Shown here piece by piece: positions 8,036-15,408 of a stretch of DNA of 64,000 nt. The notes under the pieces were generated by a model. That model did not search any database and was not told where the DNA came from. It saw only the letters and a list, made by a program, of their open reading frames with translations. The position numbers and the translations under genes were made by a program. Position 1 is the first letter of the stretch. Every line of letters begins with the position of its first letter. Source of the DNA: Proteocatella sphenisci DSM 23131 (GTDB lineage Bacteria > Bacillota > Clostridia > Peptostreptococcales > Filifactoraceae); the NCBI RefSeq assembly GCF_000423525.1, contig NZ_AUID01000014.1, forward strand, positions 1-64,000. The letters are read 5' to 3'.

Positions 8036-9664
8036 TTAGCTTTCAATATTAATGTCAGCCATTATTACTCCCACAATTTCACCATTTGGTCTTTTGTAAG
8101 GTATGGAAATAGCTGTACAGTACCCAAAAGTTACATTGGATATGTATGGCTCGGATTGGAATTTTTTACCTGTAATTGATTCCATAAAATAAGGTCTGTG
8201 GTTATACATATTGTTGTTTTTGTCTATTGGATCTGCGGCACTTACCATTTCACCTTTGCGGTCCAAGATACCGATATATTCTACAGTTTTTTCCCTGCCT
8301 TTGTAAAATTTCAGTTTACTCGAATAGTTTCTTGTATCTGAATTTCCTGAGTTTAGGTCCTTAGATATCTCTTCTAGTACGGAGAAGGCGGCATTTATGT
8401 CACTTCTCATTTTATCTGTAATTTTTATTTTACTAATATAACTCTTGATATCACTTTCAGATTTAGCAGCCATATCAGCCAGACCCTTGACTATTTCCAG
8501 AGAATTAGTCATACTTGCGGCCTGCTCTTGTGTTGATGCCGAAACCTGCTCAGAAAAAGCAGCTGATTTTCTGGTTGTTTCTGTTATCTGGTCAAACAAA
8601 GATGTGGTAGAATTTACTATATCATAGGTGCTTCTTGAGTCATCCTTTATTTTTTCAATGGATTCATAAGTTCTGTGTGATGCATCTATCATGGCCTCAC
8701 TGCTTTTCTTTGACCTATCTGCATATTCTATGTCATTTTGGATGTTGGAAAAACTATTTTTGCTGTCTTGTGCAATTTCTTTTATGGATACATTGATAGA
8801 GTCAATTATAACCTTTATTTGTTTTGCTTGTTCAGCAGATTGCTGTGCAAGGTTTCTTACTTCATCAGCCACAACGGCAAATCCTTTGCCATGCTCTCCA
8901 GCCCTGGCAGCTTCAATGGAAGCATTAAGGGAAAGTATATTTGTCTTATCACTGATTTCTGTCACGGCGTTGGTAATTTCATTTATTCTTTTCGCTTCTA
9001 GTTGCAGATCTTCTATACTATGTAATATTCTTTCGTTAGATTGGGCATTATGTTTCAATTTATCAATGACATAACCAAACACCTCTGTGTTTTTTTCTAC
9101 AACATCGCTCATTTCCTTGGCAAGTTCCAGAGTCCCATCAGAGTTATTGTTTATATTCTGGGAGTTGGAAAGAATTGTATCCATATTATCTCTGATTTTT
9201 ATGGTGGATTCCAACTGTTCGTTGGCTCCTTGAGCAATTTCATAAATAGATACAGAAATCTGGTTGGTAGTTATCTCTTCTTGTCTTATAGTTTCGTTCA
9301 GATTATCACTGAGGGTTGTTATCCTCTGTGCCATGTCGCAGGTTTCGGATAGTATTATCTTTGTATTTCGGTTTATAACCCTTACCTCATCAGCAACAGT
9401 TGCGTATTCTCCAGATCCGGTTACTTTTTTTGCCAGGTTGCCAGATGCCAATTCTTTCATGGAGTTTGTAATCTGCATTTTAAATAAATATCTTTTAAAA
9501 AGGTTAAGCATCCCAAGAATCACAGAAGCTATACCTAGGGAGATTGCCATGTTTACCAGCTTTACATCTTCTACATTTCGTATTGCTCTTAAGGCAGTGA
9601 TTAGAAAAAATACCCATACAATTGCAATTATTGCTCGAAAAATCAAATCTAGTATTTTTTTCAT
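8036..9664 (-). CDS. Methyl-accepting chemotaxis protein with C-terminal Cache-like domain
   Basis: The protein has 542 residues. Two hydrophobic helices (about 5-25 and 35-55) are separated by only some ten residues, so there is essentially no external sensor. A coiled-coil region follows, then the MCP signalling hairpin with [20 protein letters not shown] and [15 protein letters not shown], which contacts CheA/CheW. After the signalling domain come about 100 further residues containing [37 protein letters not shown] and [15 protein letters not shown]. This matches a Cache/PDC-type sensor half and would lie in the cytoplasm. The ATG at 9664 is preceded by AGGAGG; the reading from 9694 is less likely. 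Confidence 0.87.
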   Translation of the reverse strand: MKKILDLIFRAIIAIVWVFFLITALRAIRNVEDVKLVNMAISLGIASVILGMLNLFKRYLFKMQITNSMKELASGNLAKKVTGSGEYATVADEVRVINRNTKIILSETCDMAQRITTLSDNLNETIRQEEITTNQISVSIYEIAQGANEQLESTIKIRDNMDTILSNSQNINNNSDGTLELAKEMSDVVEKNTEVFGYVIDKLKHNAQSNERILHSIEDLQLEAKRINEITNAVTEISDKTNILSLNASIEAARAGEHGKGFAVVADEVRNLAQQSAEQAKQIKVIIDSINVSIKEIAQDSKNSFSNIQNDIEYADRSKKSSEAMIDASHRTYESIEKIKDDSRSTYDIVNSTTSLFDQITETTRKSAAFSEQVSASTQEQAASMTNSLEIVKGLADMAAKSESDIKSYISKIKITDKMRSDINAAFSVLEEISKDLNSGNSDTRNYSSKLKFYKGREKTVEYIGILDRKGEMVSAADPIDKNNNMYNHRPYFMESITGKKFQSEPYISNVTFGYCTAISIPYKRPNGEIVGVIMADINIES

Positions 9665-9711
9665 ATTTCCTCCTAAAAAAATATCATCATACATATTATC
9701 TCGTCATAATT

Positions 9712-10078
9712 TCAAAATAGATAAGTATAAAATTCGTAAAATAGGAATTCAACTAATTCTTTCTTGTAAATTTTAGGTAATTTTTGTTTCATCAAAATAT
9801 AAGCCGTATACTTCAAGCTCGTTTGAAAAAAATCTTTATGTACAGTTTTCCAATACGCTATAGAGCGACCTACCTCCCCCTCTTTAAAAGCATGACTTTC
9901 CGAAACTTCACAAAATTGACAAGTATAAACTTTGATGGTTTCAGCTATACAAACATCATTATTATTAGAGTCTAGAATAATATTTAAGCCGCCTATCGGT
10001 GGCAAAGGAATGTTATCTATTTCATATAATTTATATGCTGATGTAGTTGCCGTCTTTGTACCATTCTTTTTCAGTCAT
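9712..10078 (-). pseudogene. Broken ASCH-domain (YhfF-like) gene
   Basis: The translated remnant reads NGTKTATTSAYKLYE, then LPPIGGLNIILD, then SHAFKEGEVGRSIAYWKTVH. These are the consecutive conserved blocks of small ASCH proteins, which have an RNA-binding-like fold. The usual first 35-40 residues are missing: a stop lies at 10077-10075 just before the homologous part, and no proper start codon follows. A shift after the TTTTTTT tract near 9830 moves the expected continuation (NELEVYGLYFDETKIT) into another frame. A run of eight T in place of seven would restore it. It therefore looks truncated and frameshifted, next to the repeat at 10205. Confidence 0.65.
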
Positions 10079-10379
10079 ACCTTTTTAACCTTCCTTTCTG
10101 CGATTTCAAATTATTTTACTTAGCTATTTTTAACAATGGCTACATCTCATACCTTGCATGATATTAGTTAATCATATTTCTAAATATAATTCAATACAGT
10201 ATTAAAAATATTCGACAGCCTAGCCTAACCCCTGTCCACTTTTAGGTATGAAAAAACCTCTCAAATCAACCTATTCAAGGGATTTGACGTATTAAAATTT
10301 GTTGGAAATGAGTTGGGACCAGTAGGATGCGATTGCTATAATTTTGTAAATTCAAAGTGCACATAACATATATACCAAG
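10079..10379. other. Non-coding gap holding an ssrA-end repeat
   Basis: No coding frame with a ribosome binding site is visible. The gap is mostly occupied by the repeat listed at 10205-10333; the remaining flanks are AT-rich without recognisable signals. Confidence 0.6.
10205..10333. repeat. ssrA-end repeat, second copy
   Basis: Positions 10226-10261 match 13383-13418 at 33 of 36 bases by direct comparison; this covers the T-arm relic AACCCCTGTCCACTTTT and the first arm of the ssrA terminator. The similarity continues through the loop (AATCAACC.ATTCAAG) to GTTGGAAATGAG, the counterpart of the tmRNA acceptor end GGTGGAAATGAG. It then diverges from ssrA but resembles the copy at 11822-11890 (GAC.AGTA.GATGC). 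Confidence 0.75.
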
Positions 10380-11387
10380 TTAATTTTTATTTAAGAGTTT
10401 TAAATTCTCAGCATATTCATAGCTTATAACTTTATTCATTCCAGTGCTTTTCCATCCATCTTCTTCATGTGACATTTTAGATATTTTTCCGACACTTAGA
10501 TTCTTGAGTTTTTCAATTACAGTATCAATAACTTCCATTTCTTGAGGTTTAAAGCTGGACATATCAAAGTTGTTTTTACTGTGAATAGTAACTTTTGTAT
10601 AGTCATCTCTTTCCTCTTCGGTAGTATAATATTTCTCATCAAGTGATATTATAAGCTCATATTTTTTACCAATAATTGTCGGTCCGTATGTGCTCTTTAC
10701 ATAAGAAAGCCCTGTTATTGAATTTTGATTTTCACAGAAATTTGCAAAATCAATAAATGAAAGATATTTATTTACGCTTGTTTTTGTGAGATTATTGACT
10801 TTGCTTGCGATATAACTGATGACATTCTCAAGTTTGTCAATGTCGAAACATTTGAAACCATTGTTAATGCTAGGTTTTGACAATAACTCTTTTACAATAA
10901 TATCCTTAAGTTCGCGTTCAATTGATACATAATCTTTTCTAACTTTTGAATATGTTCTCTCTTCAATTTCTCCTCGATCATAAGTTAGTTCAGCAAGTCG
11001 TGCCAGGTAATCCTCATCTTCGATTATGAGCTTTAAGGTCTCATTGTGTGCCTTGTTTTGAACTGATCCTCTTTCATATCTGTTGAGTGTCATCTTTCCC
11101 CATCCAAGTATTGCTGTAAGCTCTCTTTGAGATAGGTTGTGCTTTTCTCTCATTGTAACAATTTCTTCTGGAGTTATAAGTCCAGCTTTGATTTTATATT
11201 CTTTGTATAGTCTTTTTAAGTTATCTTCTTCAATATCTTTTTCAAAAATATGTTCACTGCATTCATCACAAACTGCAATGTTTTCAATCACATTAAGTTT
11301 AACGCCTTTGTACTCTCTTATCGTATTCTTTTCAATGTGGTATTCAACATCTATACCACATTTCGGGCAATAAATTTTCTTCATCAT
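10380..11387 (-). CDS. Antitoxin: MqsA-type zinc finger + HTH fused to Panacea (SocA-like) domain
   Basis: The protein has 335 residues and three parts. Residues 1-50 carry two CxxC pairs (CPKCG at 7-10 and CDEC near 40), as in the YgiT/MqsA zinc-binding head. Residues 75-125 are an XRE-type helix-turn-helix with LSQRELTAILGWGKMTLNRY, the MqsA pattern. Residues from about 170 on, with SFIDFANF, SITGLSYVKSTYGPTIIG and KISKMSHEEDGW, match the Panacea/DUF4065 domain known from SocA and many toxin-neutralising proteins. It should bind and silence the toxin encoded 31 bases upstream and repress the shared promoter at 11789-11817. The start has GGAGGAGG in front. Confidence 0.8.
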   Translation of the reverse strand: MMKKIYCPKCGIDVEYHIEKNTIREYKGVKLNVIENIAVCDECSEHIFEKDIEEDNLKRLYKEYKIKAGLITPEEIVTMREKHNLSQRELTAILGWGKMTLNRYERGSVQNKAHNETLKLIIEDEDYLARLAELTYDRGEIEERTYSKVRKDYVSIERELKDIIVKELLSKPSINNGFKCFDIDKLENVISYIASKVNNLTKTSVNKYLSFIDFANFCENQNSITGLSYVKSTYGPTIIGKKYELIISLDEKYYTTEEERDDYTKVTIHSKNNFDMSSFKPQEMEVIDTVIEKLKNLSVGKISKMSHEEDGWKSTGMNKVISYEYAENLKLLNKN

Positions 11388-11418
11388 TGTCCTCCTCCTT
11401 TTTTAAAGCAATTTATAT

Positions 11419-11748
11419 CTAATATATCTCGTCCTCATGGAATGATATGCATGATGTTTTATCAGGTGAGTTGTAGTTAAATTTTATATATATCATCTTG
11501 CCTTCAAAATCATATTTAAAAATCCATATTTGTCCAACATATCCATCGTTGTCAGATTCGGGTCCCTTATAATAATCATTTATAGAGATATCTAATATAA
11601 TATCAATAGCATCTGCAACTAGAAGGCCATTATCCATTAAAAATTTCTTGTTTTTTATTCTTGGAACAAATTCAAAATTATCTTCTGAAACATATTTTTT
11701 TATTTCTGTAATATGCTTTTTTATTAATTTTTCTTTAATGTCTTGCAA
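11419..11748 (-). CDS. MqsR-like toxin of a type II toxin-antitoxin module
   Basis: This 109-residue small protein lies directly upstream of the antitoxin gene, the toxin-first order typical of mqsRA. Its core has DIILDISINDYYKGPESD, then GQIWIFKYDFEGKMIYIKF and a C-terminal CISFHEDE. This resembles MqsR/RelE-fold proteins annotated as mRNA interferases. The toxic activity is inferred, not shown, and catalytic residues cannot be named with confidence. The start is TTG at 11748, supported by GAGG seven bases upstream; no ATG in frame fits. Expression is driven from the promoter at 11789-11817. Confidence 0.65.
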   Translation of the reverse strand: MQDIKEKLIKKHITEIKKYVSEDNFEFVPRIKNKKFLMDNGLLVADAIDIILDISINDYYKGPESDNDGYVGQIWIFKYDFEGKMIYIKFNYNSPDKTSCISFHEDEIY

Positions 11749-11788
11749 ATGTTTACCTCTTTCTAGGATAGGTTTTGTTTGTATCTTT

Positions 11789-11817
11789 ATTATATGCCAT
11801 TAATTGATGGCAGTCAA
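11789..11817 (-). promoter_or_regulatory. Promoter of the toxin-antitoxin operon with operator inside the spacer
   Basis: On the minus strand TTGACT (11817-11812) and TATAAT (11794-11789) are 17 bases apart. The spacer is an imperfect palindrome with arms TGCCAT and ATGGCA (11795-11812), placed exactly where the HTH antitoxin could block RNA polymerase. The toxin start follows about 40 bases downstream. Confidence 0.75.
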
Positions 11818-12203
11818 TCGAATTTAAATATTTTCAATGGTTTCATGTATTGAACAGTTGAAAATGAGTCGTGACTAGTAAGATGCACCTCTCAAAGTTT
11901 ATGATTTTTATGTATCTAAAATCACCAAAATTATTTTCCTTTCGGAATCTTCTGTTGTTAAAATCCCTCTATCAGTTAAATCTTTAATACCACTTTTACT
12001 GTGTTTGATGGTATTCCGATATATAGATGAATTTAAACAACATATCCAATACCAACATCAAATAAATGTTTAATCCTAAAAATAATAGGGCATAGTTAAT
12101 AAAAGAGACATATTCTCTTAGTTTATAATTTTTTATTGATATTGTAAGTTTAGGAAAACATTGTTTGGTTTTATAATTCTTTTTATTGAAAGGAGAGCAT
12201 TAA
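11818..12203. other. Non-coding gap between the toxin-antitoxin promoter and the secreted-protein gene
   Basis: The left part holds the ssrA-end repeat at 11822-11890. The rest (11891-12203) is AT-rich, with a small AGAGA/TCTCT hairpin near 12103 and the ribosome binding site AAAGGAG before the gene at 12204. No additional gene is visible and no promoter reads convincingly. Confidence 0.5.
11822..11890. repeat. ssrA-end repeat, third copy
   Basis: TTTTCAATGG, then ATGTATTGAACA, then GTTGAAAATGAGTCG and GACTAGTAAGATGC run parallel to 10270-10330 (TATTCAAGGG, GTTGGAAATGAG, GACCAGTAGGATGC). The terminator's first arm is not recognisable here. It adjoins the -35 element of the toxin-antitoxin promoter. 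Confidence 0.55.
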
Positions 12204-12821
12204 ATGAATACGAAATTTTTACTAAAGTTAACTAGTTCCATTTTATCTTTTATTCTACTTATATCTTCTACATCGTATGCTGCTATCAATAATACTTCCG
12301 ATTTCAATAAAGCTGTTATTGATAATGAAGTATATGTATTTACTAATAGTCTGGATAGAAATGGAAATACAAAAACCATTATTACCAACTTAAATACAAA
12401 TACATCTGATGTTTTAACAACTAATGATGATTCCACCGAATTTTATATTAACGGAGGATTGGTTGCAACAGTTAGTGAACAGCCCATTAAGGAATTTCCT
12501 CAACCAAAATCTCTTGCTCGATCAGACTCATATACATATATTGGCACCACTACAAAAAATATCACTTGGATAAAAGCTACAACTACAGCTGTGGTAGCTG
12601 GTGTTATCGCCGCTGCTATTGGAATTACAGGGGGGGCTGTCATTGCCGTTATGGGACTAACTGCACTAGGGGTAATAGCTGCTCAAAGCTCAGGTGGGAA
12701 AATAACAACAAAAACTTATGAAATGAGGACACCATCTGTTGTAAATTATAAATTTGTTTGGAACTTTACAGCATCAACTGGCGATAGTTATGGACCATTT
12801 AAATCATATACAACTGTCTAA
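12204..12821 (+). CDS. Secreted protein of unknown function, bacteriocin-like layout
   Basis: This 205-residue protein has a clear signal peptide (MNTKFLLKLTSSILSFILL, cleavage probably after SYA near residue 26). A polar middle region is followed by a glycine/alanine-rich hydrophobic hairpin at about 128-165 (VVAGVIAAAIGITGGAVIA). The C-terminus is aromatic and polar, ending GPFKSYTTV. I do not recognise a family with certainty. The layout recalls large unmodified bacteriocins such as geobacillin-26 relatives, and the short two-helix membrane protein immediately downstream would then be an immunity candidate. AAAGGAG precedes the ATG. It stands between two ssrA-end repeats, which supports acquisition as cargo. 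Confidence 0.6.
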   Translation: MNTKFLLKLTSSILSFILLISSTSYAAINNTSDFNKAVIDNEVYVFTNSLDRNGNTKTIITNLNTNTSDVLTTNDDSTEFYINGGLVATVSEQPIKEFPQPKSLARSDSYTYIGTTTKNITWIKATTTAVVAGVIAAAIGITGGAVIAVMGLTALGVIAAQSSGGKITTKTYEMRTPSVVNYKFVWNFTASTGDSYGPFKSYTTV

Positions 12822-12838
12822 GAAGGTAGGTAACCATT

Positions 12839-13033
12839 ATGAAACCCAAGTATATTTTAATGCTTATAGTAGTAATTATATGGTTTGTCTCTGCCATTAT
12901 GATTATTTTCTATGGAGAAGGTCGGATAAAACCATTGTATGTAGTTGCTTTTTCAGTGATTGGTGGGTGGGTTTTCGTTTCTTGTGCAAACAATTTAATA
13001 AGAAACAGAAAAGAGTTATTTCGTAAGAAGTGA
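12839..13033 (+). CDS. Small two-helix membrane protein, possible immunity protein
   Basis: This 64-residue protein has two hydrophobic helices (about 5-24 and 33-52) and a very basic C-terminus (RNRKELFRKK), predicted to stay inside the cell. It starts 17 bases after the secreted-protein gene, with AGGTAGG upstream, and is followed by a strong terminator, so the two form one transcript. Small basic membrane proteins paired with secreted antimicrobial proteins often confer self-protection. That is inference from context only; no family was recognised. Confidence 0.6.
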   Translation: MKPKYILMLIVVIIWFVSAIMIIFYGEGRIKPLYVVAFSVIGGWVFVSCANNLIRNRKELFRKK

Positions 13034-13361
13034 ATTTACTTGGACTTTGTCTACAGTCTGAAATGGTGGAAATTCTCATTTCCACCATTTTTAATATAAC
13101 GATTGTTGGTACAACTGATATTCTAACTCATTTAAGTCACTTAATATTAATCGAAAGAGGCAGAATACACAAAATATTTTACACTTACTAACTGGTCTTT
13201 TTGGTTTTTTATATTGCTTAATTATATCATTTAATTTTAATTTTGTCTTATGGCATTCGATTTTTTCATACATCTTAAATGTTTGAAATCTCTACCATTT
13301 GCCTCCTTTGCCTTCCCCTTACATTGAAACAAGACTATGACTCCTGAATTCTATTTGTTGA
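13034..13361. other. Non-coding gap left of the ssrA terminator repeat
   Basis: It contains the terminator at 13061-13093. The rest is AT-rich. A 60-codon frame at 13091-13273 (minus) has no ribosome binding site and is not called. Confidence 0.5.
13061..13093 (+). terminator. Rho-independent terminator of the secreted-protein operon
   Basis: A perfect 13-bp stem (AAATGGTGGAAAT / ATTTCCACCATTT) with loop TCTC is followed by T residues. The left arm includes GGTGGAAAT, the same bases as the tmRNA acceptor end at 13456-13464, which may reflect capture of that sequence. Confidence 0.85.
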
Positions 13362-13454
13362 AAAATATACGACAACCGCGTCGAACCCCTGTCCACTTTT
13401 GGGCATGAAAAAACCTCTAAAATCAACCGATTCAAGAGGTTTAATGCATTAAAT
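13362..13454 (-). repeat. ssrA-end repeat adjoining the live gene, including the ssrA terminator
   Basis: GTCGAACCCCTGTCC at 13380-13394 repeats exactly the T-arm sequence of the live tmRNA at 13472-13486, 92 bases away. Between them AAACCTCT / AGAGGTTT (13411-13418 and 13435-13442) forms the terminator stem. On the minus strand it is followed by TTTT, so it ends the tmRNA transcript. Directly repeated T-arm and terminator sequence at an ssrA 3' end is the expected mark of integration into that gene. Confidence 0.75.
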
Positions 13455-13803
13455 TGGTGGAAATGAGGGGAGTCGAACCCCTGTCCGAAATCCATTCACC
13501 ATAAGGTTCTACGATTATAGTTGATAAATTAGTGTTCGCTATGCTACCGTAGTACCAACTCTACTGTAACAAGTATAACCCGAATTGTGCAATTTAATGT
13601 CCAGATATCCATTAAATCGTTCCCTGCATTCTGACGTTCAATACCAATCGGCAGGAGGACTGGCTTGAACGAGCGGCAATTAAGCTGCTATTGCGTAATT
13701 ATCGTTTGCGTTTGTTTTTAGTTTCCACTAGATTTACGTGATAGAGGAGTCACACGAATCGCTACTCATAACTTCAAGACCCCGTCGAAACCATTACATT
13801 CCC
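13455..13803 (-). ncRNA. ssrA: Transfer-messenger RNA (tmRNA)
   Basis: The RNA is about 349 bases. The 5' end GGGAATG (13803-13797) pairs with CATTTCC at the 3' end, which finishes CCACCA with CCA encoded. GGTTTCGACGGGG follows the 5' end, and the T-arm reads GGGGTTCGACTCCCC. The tag reading frame at 13709-13680 is GCA AAC GAT AAT TAC GCA ATA GCA GCT TAA, giving ANDNYAIAA, a typical protease tag. It rescues stalled ribosomes with SmpB. Its 3' end is a frequent target of integrases, which fits the repeats downstream. Confidence 0.97.
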
Positions 13804-13819
13804 TAGATCTATATAGTTC

Positions 13820-13848
13820 ATTATAGCATTAATAATGGTTTTTATCAA
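13820..13848 (-). promoter_or_regulatory. Promoter of ssrA
   Basis: On the minus strand TTGATA (13848-13843) and TATAAT (13825-13820) are separated by 17 bases. They end 16 bases before the mature tmRNA 5' end, which fits a short processed leader. Confidence 0.75.
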
Positions 13849-13870
13849 TATAATTTAAAAAAATCAAATT

Positions 13871-14821
13871 TTATAATATCTCTATTTCTGATTGTAATTT
13901 TTGAATTTGAAATTTAAGTTTCTCGTTTTCTAATTCATACTTGTTATTTTTCGAAAACAGGTCCTGGATTTTATTATTCAAGGAGTTAGTTTCCTTATTA
14001 TACTTTAAGTTAATTTCTTCTATCTTTTCTATATATTCTGTAATATTGGCATTGTGGAGCTGTTGCATATCTGAAACTATTTTTTGTTTTTCTTTTTCCA
14101 TATTTAAAAGTTTAATTTCTGATTGATATTCGTATTGCTTCTTTTGAACATCAATATTATCTTCTAGCTGGGATATTTTTGATTTATATTCAACTATAGA
14201 CTCGTGCAAAAGTTTATTCCGTGATTCGTATTCTTTTATTTTGTCAAGCTCTAGCTTTAAATCATCAATTTCTATAGTCAATTTTTGAATCAAAGCTATT
14301 TTTTCTTTGCAGGAATCTTCTAAAGTTTTATTTAGAAGATTCTTTTCGTCTATGTTCTGTGTAAACTGTAAAGTAGCACTTTTAAAATTATCTTCTAATT
14401 CTTTTATTTTCAATTCTTTTCTTTCAAGCTTCTCTTTAATAGTGCTCATATTATTATTAAACTCTGCTGCAAAAGAAATCGACGCACTCAATCTATCTTG
14501 TAGATCGGCTATTATATTATCTTTGGATACAAGGAGTTTCTCAAAATTAGACTTTACTCTTTCTTCTGCATCCTGATTAAGATTTAAAGAGGAAATGAAC
14601 AGTTCATTTAGTTTGTTTACATATAGCTGAAAACTTTCTATCTCCACTTTACGTTCTATCAAGCTATTTTTGCTATTTTCTGTTTCATAAAGATTTACAA
14701 GTGCTGTAAGACATTGACCTTGGTTTCCAAATTCTTGACTGGCTATGTTTTTAAACTTTTCAAATGTATTTTCATCTATTCTCAGGCTTCTGACCTTAAG
14801 TTCTGTATCTGTAGTTGACAT
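13871..14821 (-). CDS. Ribbon-helix-helix-like DNA-binding protein with long coiled coil
   Basis: The protein has 316 residues. About residues 8-48 (KVRSLRIDENTFEKFKNIA, then GQCLTALVNLYE) look like a ribbon-helix-helix domain. From about 55 to the end the sequence is an almost unbroken coiled coil rich in Lys, Glu, Leu, Asn and Ile. The plan resembles KfrA-type or filament-forming DNA-binding proteins of plasmids and integrative elements, but I recognise no named family. AAAGGAG precedes the ATG. The promoter region carries three TAATACAA repeats (14837-14874), so autorepression is likely. It lies just upstream of ssrA on the same strand and is not otherwise linked to neighbours. Confidence 0.65.
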   Translation of the reverse strand: MSTTDTELKVRSLRIDENTFEKFKNIASQEFGNQGQCLTALVNLYETENSKNSLIERKVEIESFQLYVNKLNELFISSLNLNQDAEERVKSNFEKLLVSKDNIIADLQDRLSASISFAAEFNNNMSTIKEKLERKELKIKELEDNFKSATLQFTQNIDEKNLLNKTLEDSCKEKIALIQKLTIEIDDLKLELDKIKEYESRNKLLHESIVEYKSKISQLEDNIDVQKKQYEYQSEIKLLNMEKEKQKIVSDMQQLHNANITEYIEKIEEINLKYNKETNSLNNKIQDLFSKNNKYELENEKLKFQIQKLQSEIEIL

Positions 14822-14836
14822 TTTATCTCCTTTTTG

Positions 14837-14901
14837 TAATACAAATAATACAATGTAATTATTACGTAATACAATTATAACATGAATGGCAGATGTTTCA
14901 A
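14837..14901 (-). promoter_or_regulatory. Promoter and tandem operator of the coiled-coil protein gene
   Basis: On the minus strand TTGAAA (14901-14896) and TATAAT (14879-14874) are 16 bases apart. TAATACAA occurs on the plus strand at 14837-14844, 14846-14853 and 14867-14874, spaced 9 and 21 bases start to start. It covers the end of the -10 element, the expected start of transcription and the leader. Short tandem repeats with near-helical spacing are typical ribbon-helix-helix binding sites. Confidence 0.7.
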
Positions 14902-15338
14902 GTGTAATGTTGATATTTTTTCAAAAATATATCCCCTGTTCAAAACCAAGGTCTAAAATGGCCCAAAAAAGACAATTTAACTGAAGGTTGATTCAATTGT
15001 ATTCCGAAGCTACATCATTTGTTTTATGGGCATTTTTGGAGCCTCGCACAACTGTTCGCAAAATGTACGTTTAGCGAACAGTTGTGCAGGGTGAATTTGT
15101 TGACAAAAACACCATTTATCAATCATTACAGCTATTTTTTATTTTTTTGATGATGCGTCCAATTTATATTGAAAGTTTTTTGCAGGAAACAGATTTAATT
15201 ATGACGGAATACAGTCTTTTATCTGAAAATTATACTACAGGTAAAAGTATTATCTTAAAAAGGATGATTCTTAAAAAAAAGGGAGGAATGAATTTTAAAT
15301 TATAAACAAAGTTATCTATTTAAATTATATTGAAATTA
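14902..15338. other. Non-coding gap upstream of dacF
   Basis: It holds the inverted repeat at 15046-15087 and otherwise unremarkable AT-rich sequence. A 73-codon frame at 15084-15305 would need a GTG start inside the inverted repeat and is not accepted. Confidence 0.55.
15046..15087. repeat. Perfect 14-bp inverted repeat
   Basis: GCACAACTGTTCGC (15046-15059) and its exact complement GCGAACAGTTGTGC (15074-15087) flank a 14-base spacer. The stem is far more GC-rich than its surroundings and no T run follows either side. A simple terminator is therefore unlikely; a protein-binding site or a remnant of a small mobile element is possible. Confidence 0.7.
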
Positions 15339-15367
15339 TTGAAAATTGCTTAAAAATATTGTACAAT
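15339..15367 (+). promoter_or_regulatory. Promoter of dacF
   Basis: TTGAAA (15339-15344) and TACAAT (15362-15367) are 17 bases apart and end about 40 bases before the dacF start codon. Confidence 0.7.
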
Positions 15368-15408
15368 AATATAGTTGGTAAATATTAGAAAACAAGACAG
15401 GATGGATA

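Noticed and set aside
8691-9352. Overlapping plus-strand frames opposite the chemoreceptor gene
   Set aside because: They mirror the repetitive coiled-coil coding sequence of the opposite strand; no independent start signals.
13061-13093. Hairpin read as a further ssrA acceptor-end relic
   Set aside because: It shares GGTGGAAAT with the tmRNA end, but the stem is perfect, followed by T and placed right behind a gene; an ordinary terminator explains it.
13091-13273. 60-codon frame on the minus strand near the ssrA terminator
   Set aside because: No Shine-Dalgarno sequence at usable distance, unusual composition and position just behind a terminator; probably chance.
15084-15305. 73-codon frame on the plus strand upstream of dacF
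   Set aside because: Its GTG start lies inside the 14-bp inverted repeat, there is no ribosome binding site, and the peptide resembles no known family.
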